DNA from: Bacillota bacterium
Lineage (GTDB): Bacteria > Bacillota > Clostridia > Oscillospirales > Butyricicoccaceae
DNA: 7,928 bases
Direction of reading: 5' to 3'
NCBI GenBank assembly: GCA_030705725.1
Contig: JAUZPW010000057.1
Span: forward strand, 1 to 7,928
Positions 1-5,980 of the stretch are shown here, piece by piece. The notes beneath the pieces are model-generated. The model saw only the letters and a list, made by a program, of their open reading frames with translations, did not search any database and was not told where the DNA came from. Position numbers and translations under genes: made by a program. Each line of letters begins with the position of its first letter. Position 1 is the first letter of the stretch.

Positions 1-402
1 CAGACGGAAAAGGAGCTTATTGCACATTATGAAGCTCACCGGAGCGCCGAAATAAGGACGAAAACCTGTTTATCCGGGCCGCACAAGGACGATATAGAGC
101 TTCTTATAGACGGGCTTGCGGCAAGGACGTTTGCGTCGCAGGGTCAGACGCGCACGGCCGCCCTTTCACTTAAGCTCGCCGAGCGTGAGCTTTTCTTCAG
201 GGACTCGGGAGAGTACCCCGTGCTGCTGCTTGACGACGTTTTATCGGAGCTTGACGAAAAGCGCCAGGACTTTGTGTTAAACCGTATCGCAAACGGCCAG
301 ATTATTATCACCTGCTGCGAGGACGCAAAACCGGCGAAGGTGCTGTCGGGGCGGCTTTTCAGAATCTGCGGGGGGTCGGTCGCGCAGGTCTGCGATCTGT
401 AA
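1..402 (+). CDS. recF: RecF, DNA replication/repair ATPase, C-terminal part (5' end cut off)
   Basis: The reading frame is open from the first base and codes for 133 residues before a TAA stop. RecF is an SMC-like ABC ATPase that binds single-strand gaps and helps RecO and RecR load RecA; it acts in the cytoplasm on DNA. Seen here, numbering from the window edge: the GPHKDD motif at about residues 26-31, the ABC signature SQGQTRTAALSLKLAE starting at residue 46, and the Walker B/D-loop stretch LLLDDVLSELD at residues 75-85. These are the expected order and spacing for the RecF C-terminal half. Family members are about 360-370 residues, so roughly 230 N-terminal residues, including Walker A, lie to the left of the window. 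The downstream neighbours remB and gyrB are the classical Firmicutes context and support the call. Nothing in the visible part looks degraded. Confidence 0.96.
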   Translation, partial: QTEKELIAHYEAHRSAEIRTKTCLSGPHKDDIELLIDGLAARTFASQGQTRTAALSLKLAERELFFRDSGEYPVLLLDDVLSELDEKRQDFVLNRIANGQIIITCCEDAKPAKVLSGRLFRICGGSVAQVCDL

Positions 403-467
403 GCGGCCGGTTTTGACGGTCGGGATTATCGGAACAAAGGTAAAGTTACTCGAAAGGATCGGGGAAT

Positions 468-749
468 ATGTATCTGCATCTCGGCAGGGACGTGGCGGTA
501 TCGACAAAAACCATAATCGGGATATTTGATCTGGACACGACGTCCTATTCGAAAATCACAAGGGCGTTTTTGAGCGATTCGGAAAAAGAGGGCCATGTCG
601 TCAATATATCGGAGGAGGTTCCAAAATCCTTCGTGCTCTGCGAGGAACAGGGGAAAAAAAGCCTTTATATTTCTCAGATTTCAACGGCTACCCTGCTTAA
701 AAGGGCCGAGTCCGACCCGCTGCCGGACAACGTCCTTACGGAGGTTTAA
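468..749 (+). CDS. remB: RemB-like DUF370 regulatory protein (YaaB family)
   Basis: This is a 93-residue protein opening with MYLHLGRDVAVSTKTIIGIF, the typical N-terminus of the DUF370 RemB/YaaB group. The later PKSFVL and LYISQIS-TATLLKRAE segments also match the family pattern. In Bacillus subtilis, yaaB (remB) sits between recF and gyrB, exactly as here, and genetics links it to extracellular matrix gene expression; its relative RemA is a DNA-binding regulator. The molecular role in this organism is unknown, and a matrix role is an inference. The start is supported by an AAAGGA-type Shine-Dalgarno at about 454-459, with about 9 nt to the ATG. It lies 65 nt after recF and 40 nt before gyrB, so it is probably co-transcribed with both. 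It appears somewhat longer than the Bacillus protein because the middle and C-terminus are extended. There is no membrane segment or signal peptide. Confidence 0.85.
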   Translation: MYLHLGRDVAVSTKTIIGIFDLDTTSYSKITRAFLSDSEKEGHVVNISEEVPKSFVLCEEQGKKSLYISQISTATLLKRAESDPLPDNVLTEV

Positions 750-775
750 CTTTTATATATACAGTCTCCATTACG

Positions 776-781
776 AAAGGA
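776..781 (+). promoter_or_regulatory. Ribosome binding site that fixes the gyrB start
   Basis: The sequence AAAGGA lies 8 nt upstream of the ATG at 790. A second in-frame ATG at 781 overlaps the last base of this Shine-Dalgarno and cannot use it. The open frame also extends upstream to 595 through remB, but that part has no gyrase homology. The site therefore supports 790 as the gyrB start. Confidence 0.75.
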
Positions 782-789
782 TGCGCAAT

Positions 790-2715
790 ATGAGCGAAAG
801 CTTCGACTCAAAAGTCACAAATACCTACGACGCTACTCAGATTCAGGTTCTGGAAGGCCTTGAAGCGGTCAGAAAACGCCCGGGAATGTATATCGGGTCG
901 ACTTCAACGCGCGGCCTGCACCATCTGGTCTATGAAATTGTGGACAACTCGATCGACGAGGCGCTTGCGGGCTACTGCACGCACATCGAGGTTATAATAG
1001 ACGAAGGCGAAATTATAACGGTGCACGACAACGGCCGCGGGATACCGGTCGGGATACTCGAAAAGGAAGGAATCTCAGCCGCAGAGGTCGTTTTCACTAT
1101 TCTGCACGCCGGAGGCAAGTTCGGCGGCGGGGGCTACAAGGTCGCCGGAGGCCTGCACGGAGTCGGCGCTTCGGTTGTAAACGCGCTTTCGGAATGGCTC
1201 AGGGTCGAGATCCGCACGGGCGGCGAGCGCTATCAGATGAGCTTTAAGCGGGGCGTTACGGCCGAGCCGCTGAAAAAGGTCGGCACTTCCGACACAAACG
1301 GCACGACGGTTTCTTTTAAGGCAGACCCCGAAATTTTTGAGGACGTTGTTTACGATTTTGACACGCTGCTCACAAGGCTGCGCGAGCAGGCGTTTCTGAA
1401 CGCGGGCGTCAGAATCACGCTGCGCGATTTAAGAGGCGGGGAAACTGTTGAAAAAAGCATGTGCTACGAAGGCGGCATCAGCGAATTTGTGGCGCACTTG
1501 AACAGGAACAAAACCCCCGTGCATCAGCAGATCATATATATGTCGGCGGCGCGGGAGAACTCCGAGGCCGAGGTCGCGATGCAGTACAACGACGGCTACA
1601 ACGAAACGATTCTTTCGTTTGCGAACAATATAAACACCTCCGAGGGCGGAATGCACGAAACCGGCTTCAAATCGGCGCTCACAAAGGTGTTAAACGATTA
1701 CGCGAGAAAATACAATATCCTGAAGGAAAACGACAAGAACCTGTCCGGCGAGGACGCGAGGGAAGGTCTCACGGCTATCGTGAGCGTCAAGCTTCAGGAC
1801 GCCCAGTTCGAGGGCCAGACCAAAACAAAGCTCGGAAATTCCGATATGAGGACGATTGTTGAGAGCATGGTCGGCGAAAAGCTCGGAACGTTTTTCGAAG
1901 AGAATCCTTCTATCGCGAAGGCTGTTTTGGACAAGGCGCTTACCGCCTCACGCGCTCGCGAGGCCGCGAGAAAGGCCCGCGAGGCGACGCGGCGCAAAAG
2001 CGCGCTTGACGGCGCGCAGCTGCCCGGAAAGCTTGCCGACTGTCAGGAGAGAGACGCCACTTTAACCGAAATCTACATCGTGGAAGGCGATTCCGCGGGC
2101 GGCTCGGCCATAAACGGCCGGGATCGGCGCTTTCAGGCGATTCTGCCGCTCTGGGGAAAAATGCTGAACGTTGAAAAGGCGCGGATCGACAGGGTATTCG
2201 GGAACGACAAGCTATCCCCGCTTGTCACGGCGTTCGGCGCAGGCATCGGAGACGAATTCGATCTCAACAAGCTCAGATACGGGAAAATTATTTTAATGGC
2301 CGATGCCGACGTGGACGGAAGCCATATCAGGACGCTTTTGCTGACCTTCTTTTTCCGCTTTATGAGGCCGCTTATCGAAAACGGCAACGTTTATATCGCG
2401 CAGCCGCCGCTTTACAAGGTTTCAAAGGGTAAAAATTATACGAAATACGCCTATACGGACAGGGAGCTTTCACGGTACCTGGAGGAAGCCGGCGAGAACG
2501 CGGACGTCCAGCGCTACAAGGGCCTCGGCGAAATGGATCCCATACAGCTCTGGGAGACGACGATGAATCCCGAAAACCGCACGCTTCTGAAGGTCGAGAT
2601 GGCCGACGCCGCGTCGGCGGATGAAATTTTTACGATCCTTATGGGCGAGAAGGTAGAGCCCAGAAAAGAATTTATAGAATCGCACGCCAAATACGTCACG
2701 AACCTTGATATATAA
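790..2715 (+). CDS. gyrB: DNA gyrase subunit B
   Basis: This is a 641-residue protein, the usual length for Gram-positive GyrB. It is the ATPase subunit of the A2B2 gyrase that introduces negative supercoils. The GHKL ATPase domain (about 1-225) has catalytic Glu49 and Asn53 in YEIVDNSIDEA, Asp80 in the HDNGRGIP motif, LHAGGKF with Lys110, and GLHGVGASVVNALS. The transducer domain (about 226-400) carries QTKTKLGN with Lys345, which contacts ATP. The TOPRIM domain has EGDSAGG with Glu432 and Asp434, the DADVDGSH metal site (Asp505, Asp507), and a C-terminal RYKGLGEM segment. Oddities: the TOPRIM loop reads LPLWGKMLNVEKAR with Trp455 where many GyrBs have Lys or Arg, and INGRDR where AKQGRDR is common. 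The start at 790 was chosen on Shine-Dalgarno spacing. Gyrase is often autoregulated by supercoiling, but no specific control element is visible. Confidence 0.98.
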   Translation: MSESFDSKVTNTYDATQIQVLEGLEAVRKRPGMYIGSTSTRGLHHLVYEIVDNSIDEALAGYCTHIEVIIDEGEIITVHDNGRGIPVGILEKEGISAAEVVFTILHAGGKFGGGGYKVAGGLHGVGASVVNALSEWLRVEIRTGGERYQMSFKRGVTAEPLKKVGTSDTNGTTVSFKADPEIFEDVVYDFDTLLTRLREQAFLNAGVRITLRDLRGGETVEKSMCYEGGISEFVAHLNRNKTPVHQQIIYMSAARENSEAEVAMQYNDGYNETILSFANNINTSEGGMHETGFKSALTKVLNDYARKYNILKENDKNLSGEDAREGLTAIVSVKLQDAQFEGQTKTKLGNSDMRTIVESMVGEKLGTFFEENPSIAKAVLDKALTASRAREAARKAREATRRKSALDGAQLPGKLADCQERDATLTEIYIVEGDSAGGSAINGRDRRFQAILPLWGKMLNVEKARIDRVFGNDKLSPLVTAFGAGIGDEFDLNKLRYGKIILMADADVDGSHIRTLLLTFFFRFMRPLIENGNVYIAQPPLYKVSKGKNYTKYAYTDRELSRYLEEAGENADVQRYKGLGEMDPIQLWETTMNPENRTLLKVEMADAASADEIFTILMGEKVEPRKEFIESHAKYVTNLDI

Positions 2716-2740
2716 GCACGCAAAGTTTAATACTATCCGG

Positions 2741-2748
2741 AGAAAGGA
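2741..2748 (+). promoter_or_regulatory. Ribosome binding site that fixes the PspC-gene start
   Basis: AGAAAGGA ends 8 nt before the ATG at 2757. The in-frame ATG at 2748 overlaps the site, so 2757 is the better start and gives an N-terminus (MKKLYK) that resembles PspC proteins. Confidence 0.65.
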
Positions 2749-2756
2749 TGATTTTG

Positions 2757-2954
2757 ATGAAAAAGCTCTATAAAATCGAATACGGAAAAAAAGTCTGCGG
2801 AGTCTGCGGAGGCATAGCCGAGTATTTTGATATCGACGTGACCCTTGTCAGGCTTCTGACTGTGATACTGTCCCTTTTCTGGTTCAGCGGAGTGATAATT
2901 TATATAGCCGCCGCGTTTATACTGCCGAAAAAGAGCGACATCGATATTCTGTAA
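2757..2954 (+). CDS. Small PspC-domain membrane protein between gyrB and gyrA
   Basis: This 65-residue protein is essentially one PspC domain. Residues 1-30 carry the diagnostic KLYKIEYGKKVCGVCGGIAE motif followed by YFDIDVTLVRL. Residues about 31-56 form a single hydrophobic membrane helix (LLTVILSLFWFSGVIIYIAAAF), ending ILPKKSDIDIL. In enterobacteria PspC is an inner-membrane sensor of the phage-shock response. Stand-alone PspC proteins in Firmicutes are common and mostly uncharacterised, so a role in envelope stress is only an inference. No pspA or other psp gene is visible nearby. It lies 41 nt after gyrB and 28 nt before gyrA on the same strand, which implies co-expression with gyrase. 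Cys14 and Cys17 form a CxxC in the conserved loop; the second cysteine is common in the family, while the first is less certain. A start at 2748 would add three residues. Confidence 0.85.
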   Translation: MKKLYKIEYGKKVCGVCGGIAEYFDIDVTLVRLLTVILSLFWFSGVIIYIAAAFILPKKSDIDIL

Positions 2955-2982
2955 TGCAAAATTAGCTGAGGATGAGTGAATA

Positions 2983-5478
2983 ATGAGCCTTGCCTTTGAA
3001 GACCAGAAAATAGTCCCAGTCGATATTGAAAGGGAAATGAAAAAATCCTACATCGATTACGCGATGTCGGTTATTGTCGGACGCGCGCTCCCGGACGTCA
3101 GGGACGGCTTAAAGCCCGTGCACCGGCGTATACTTTACGCTATGTACGAGGATAACCTTACGCCGGACAGACCGTACCGAAAATCCGCCACGACGGTCGG
3201 TAACGTTCTCGGCCGGTATCATCCGCACGGCGACGCCGCGGTCTATGACTCCATGGTGCGCATGGCGCAGGATTTCTCGCTGAGGTACCCGCTTATCGAC
3301 GGGCACGGCAATTTCGGGTCGGTCGACGGGCATCCCGCCGCCGCATACCGTTATACGGAAGCGCGAATGGCAAAGCTCGCCCTCGAGCTCTTAACGGATA
3401 TTGAAAAAGAAACGGTTGACTTTATCCCGAACTTCGACAACCAACTCAAAGAGCCTACCGTTGTGCCGTCGCGGTTCCCGAACCTGCTCGTTAACGGGTC
3501 GTCGGGAATCGCGGTCGGCATGGCGACGAATATTCCGCCGCACAACCTTTCGGAGGTAATCGACGCCGTATGCTACGTTATCGACAACCCGGACGCCGAG
3601 CTTTCGGACCTTATCGAGCATATAAAGGGGCCTGATTTTCCGACAGGCGGCATTATTATGGGCCGCGCCGGAATCCGCGCCGCGTACGCTACCGGACGCG
3701 GGCGCATCAGAGTGCGCTCAAGGACGGAGATCGAAGAATACGGGTCGGGCAGATATCTTATCTCGGTAAGCGAGATTCCTTATCAGGTCAACAAGGCGAG
3801 GCTTGTGGAATCAATAGCGGAACTTGTGCACGAAAAGCGGGTGGACGGCATTTCGGGCCTGCGCGACGAGTCGGATCGCCAGGGAATGAGGATCGTCATC
3901 GAGCTAAAGCGGGACGCGAACCCTCAGGTGGTGCTAAACCAGCTTTTCCAGTACACGCAGCTTGAGGAGACCTTCTCAATCATTATGCTGGCGCTTGACG
4001 GGAACCAGCCGAAGGTCATGAGCCTGCGCGAGATACTCGACCATTATATTTCGTTCCAGAAGGAGATTATCGAGCGGCGCACGATATATGACCTCAAAAA
4101 GGCCGAGGACCGCGCCCATATCCTAGAGGGACTGCGCATAGCCTGCGACCATATAGACGAGGTTATCGCCACGATCCGCGCAAGCTACAACGACGCCAAA
4201 GCGCGCCTTATGGAACGCTTCGGCCTTTCAGACGTGCAGGCGCAGGCGATACTCGACATGCGTCTCGGACGGCTGCAGGGACTAGAGCGCGAAAAAATCG
4301 AAGAGGAGTATAACCAGCTGCAGAGAAAGATCGGCGAATACAGGGAAATACTTAAATCCGAACATACGATGCTCCAGATCGTAAAGCAGGAGCTTTCGGC
4401 GATCAAATCCCGGTTCGGCGACGAACGACGCACTGAAATTTCGTCCGTCGAAAACGAAATAGACATCGAGGACCTTATCGATGAGGAAGAAAGCGTCTAC
4501 ACGCTTACGCATTTCGGATACATCAAGCGCATGCCGACTTCGACATACAGGTCGCAGAGGCGCGGCGGGCGCGGGATTATCGGAATGACGACGAGGGAAG
4601 AAGATTTCGTCGAAATCCTTTTTACAGCCTCGACGCATGATACCATACTATTTTTCACAAACTATGGCAGGGTTTACAAGTTAAAGGGATATATGATTCC
4701 GGAATCGTCACGCACCGCTAAGGGAATGAATTTTGTAAACCTGCTTCAGATAGAAGGCGAGGAAAAGGTCACCGCGATGATTCCCGTAAGGGAGTTTATA
4801 AGCGGCAAGTACCTTGTGCTCGCGACAAGGGCCGGGGTAATCAAGAGAATGGATCTTACGGCGCTCGACACTGCGAGAAAAGCTGGAATCAGGGCGATTA
4901 CCCTAAACGACGGAGACGAGCTGATAGGCGTCAAGATGACCGACGGCACCGACAGGATTATTCTTGCAACCGAGGACGGCCGCGCCGTGCGCTTTGACGA
5001 GAACGAGGTGCGCACCATGGGCCGCGACGCGTCGGGTGTGAGAGGAATCCGCCTTAAAGAAAACGATTACGTCGTCGGGATCGCCTGCGACAGCGAGGGA
5101 GAATACCTTCTTTCCGCAACCGAAAACGGTTACGGCAAGCTGACGCCCGTTGCGGAATACACCGAGCATCACAGAGGCGGACAGGGCATTACGGCGCACA
5201 ACCTTACGGAAAAAACCGGAGCGCTGACGGGCATAAGCGTACTAAACCCGGAGGACACGGATATTATGCTTATTACCGGAGACGGCACGATTATCAGAAC
5301 GGCCGCCGACTCGGTGCGCGTTTGCGGAAGGGTCTCACAGGGCGTTATCCTTATGCGCCTGAGCGAGGGCGCTAAGCTTATTTCGATCGCGCCCGCGGCC
5401 AGGGAAGAAGAAGAGGAAGAGACGTCCGGTGCGGAGGCCGAAACGGACACCGGCAGCCAGAACGATGAAGAAAGTTGA
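2983..5478 (+). CDS. gyrA: DNA gyrase subunit A
   Basis: This 831-residue subunit breaks and rejoins DNA. The N-terminal winged-helix and tower region (about 1-500) has Arg34, Lys44 in DGLKPVHRR, His80 and His82 in RYHPHGD, catalytic Tyr124 in AAAYRYTEAR, and Ile176 in NGSSGIAVGM, which in E. coli bends DNA. The C-terminal beta-pinwheel (from about 505) has the GyrA box QRRGGRG at 525-531, which separates GyrA from ParC. The quinolone-contact position equivalent to E. coli Ser83 is Ala85; the acidic partner Asp89 (E. coli Asp87) is kept. The last 25 residues (807-831) are strongly acidic, starting with six glutamates. The start has a GAGGA Shine-Dalgarno at 2968-2972, 10 nt upstream. The 3' end overlaps rnhA by 14 nt. 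Confidence 0.98.
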   Translation: MSLAFEDQKIVPVDIEREMKKSYIDYAMSVIVGRALPDVRDGLKPVHRRILYAMYEDNLTPDRPYRKSATTVGNVLGRYHPHGDAAVYDSMVRMAQDFSLRYPLIDGHGNFGSVDGHPAAAYRYTEARMAKLALELLTDIEKETVDFIPNFDNQLKEPTVVPSRFPNLLVNGSSGIAVGMATNIPPHNLSEVIDAVCYVIDNPDAELSDLIEHIKGPDFPTGGIIMGRAGIRAAYATGRGRIRVRSRTEIEEYGSGRYLISVSEIPYQVNKARLVESIAELVHEKRVDGISGLRDESDRQGMRIVIELKRDANPQVVLNQLFQYTQLEETFSIIMLALDGNQPKVMSLREILDHYISFQKEIIERRTIYDLKKAEDRAHILEGLRIACDHIDEVIATIRASYNDAKARLMERFGLSDVQAQAILDMRLGRLQGLEREKIEEEYNQLQRKIGEYREILKSEHTMLQIVKQELSAIKSRFGDERRTEISSVENEIDIEDLIDEEESVYTLTHFGYIKRMPTSTYRSQRRGGRGIIGMTTREEDFVEILFTASTHDTILFFTNYGRVYKLKGYMIPESSRTAKGMNFVNLLQIEGEEKVTAMIPVREFISGKYLVLATRAGVIKRMDLTALDTARKAGIRAITLNDGDELIGVKMTDGTDRIILATEDGRAVRFDENEVRTMGRDASGVRGIRLKENDYVVGIACDSEGEYLLSATENGYGKLTPVAEYTEHHRGGQGITAHNLTEKTGALTGISVLNPEDTDIMLITGDGTIIRTAADSVRVCGRVSQGVILMRLSEGAKLISIAPAAREEEEEETSGAEAETDTGSQNDEES
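5411..5421 (+). promoter_or_regulatory. Possible Shine-Dalgarno for rnhA inside the gyrA acidic-tail codons
   Basis: The purine-rich AAGAGGAAGAG, which encodes part of the GyrA poly-glutamate tail, resembles a strong Shine-Dalgarno. It lies 7 to 12 nt before a GTG at 5429 that is in frame with rnhA and would add 12 residues, but more than 40 nt before the ATG at 5465. The ATG itself has no convincing Shine-Dalgarno. It may serve a GTG start, or it may be only a by-product of glutamate codons. Confidence 0.3.
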
Positions 5479-5908
5479 GATTTACACCGACGGGGCCTGC
5501 TCGGGAAACCCCGGGCCGGGCGGCTGGGGCTCGATTTTATGCTATAACGGGGCTAAGCGGGAGCTTTCGGGCGGAGAAGCTGAGACTACGAACAACCGAA
5601 TGGAGCTTAAAGCCGTTATAGAAAGCCTTAAAACCCTCAAGGAGCCATGCGGCGTCACGCTATATTCGGATTCCAATTACGTGGTAAGGGCCGTTAAAGA
5701 GGGCTGGGCCCTTAAATGGCGCGAAAACGGCTGGATGAGGAACAAAAAGGAAAAGGCGCTTAATTCCGACCTCTGGGAAGAGCTCCTGAAACTTCTTGAA
5801 GTCCACAAAACGGAATTCGTTTGGGTCAGGGGCCACGCCGAAAACGAGTTCAACAACCGCTGCGACGCGCTTGCGGTCGCCGCGTCAAAACAGGCCGGAA
5901 AAAAATAA
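5465..5908 (+). CDS. rnhA: Ribonuclease HI
   Basis: This 147-residue enzyme cleaves the RNA strand of RNA-DNA hybrids, removing R-loops and primers. The length fits type 1 RNase HI (E. coli has 155). The DEDD catalytic set is complete: Asp9 in YTDGACSGNPGPGGWG, Glu47 in TTNNRMEL, Asp69 in LYSDSNYVV, and Asp134 in NNRCDALA. The conserved RGH with His124 and the basic handle region (LKWRENGWMRNKKEK) are also present. There is no N-terminal hybrid-binding domain. The ATG at 5465 lies inside gyrA, 14 nt before the end of that gene, so translation is probably coupled to gyrA. A GTG at 5429 in the same frame is an alternative start giving 159 residues, but the family normally begins close to the beta strand seen right after the ATG. 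No terminator follows the gene before the isc promoter. Confidence 0.96.
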   Translation: MKKVEIYTDGACSGNPGPGGWGSILCYNGAKRELSGGEAETTNNRMELKAVIESLKTLKEPCGVTLYSDSNYVVRAVKEGWALKWRENGWMRNKKEKALNSDLWEELLKLLEVHKTEFVWVRGHAENEFNNRCDALAVAASKQAGKK

Positions 5909-5916
5909 ATATAGGA

Positions 5917-5945
5917 TTGAAATATATACTAAAAGGGTGTATATT
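5917..5945 (+). promoter_or_regulatory. SigA-type promoter of iscS-iscU
   Basis: TTGAAA (5917-5922) and TATATT (5940-5945) are separated by exactly 17 nt. Each hexamer matches the SigA consensus in five of six positions. Initiation would be expected near 5952, leaving a leader of about 30 nt before iscS, which has its own AAGGAG Shine-Dalgarno at 5967-5972. The surrounding 72-nt gap is clearly more AT-rich than the genes, as expected for a promoter. Confidence 0.75.
5921..5945 (+). repeat. Inverted repeat inside the isc promoter, candidate operator
   Basis: Arms AATATATAC (5921-5929) and GTGTATATT (5937-5945) are complementary at 8 of 9 positions, with T-G as the only mismatch, around a 7-nt centre (TAAAAGG). 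The 25-bp element fills the space from the end of the -35 hexamer through the -10 hexamer, an ideal place for a repressor dimer. Its form (ATA, AC, central spacer, GT, TAT) resembles sites of Rrf2-family regulators such as IscR, but the identity of the regulator is an inference. AT-rich palindromes also arise by chance. Confidence 0.5.
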
Positions 5946-5980
5946 CAAAGCGTAGAGGTTTTCTATAAGGAGTTGATTAA

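Noticed and set aside
413..446. TTGACG in the recF-remB gap as a -35 hexamer
   Set aside because: No acceptable -10 hexamer is found at 16-18 nt; the only A/T-rich match (TAAAGT) is 22 nt away.
595..789. Upstream extension of the gyrB frame to 595
   Set aside because: It overlaps remB in another frame, has no gyrase homology, and the Shine-Dalgarno at 776-781 fits the ATG at 790.
2705..2731. Possible promoter before the PspC gene (TTGATA and TTTAAT)
   Set aside because: The hexamers are good but separated by only 15 nt, and the first lies inside gyrB. The surrounding genes look like one operon.
2972..2983. Four-codon ORF (ATG AGT GAA TAA) whose stop overlaps the gyrA ATG
   Set aside because: Its ATG overlaps the GAGGA Shine-Dalgarno (2968-2972), so it cannot be initiated well; gyrA itself has suitable spacing. 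Most likely chance.
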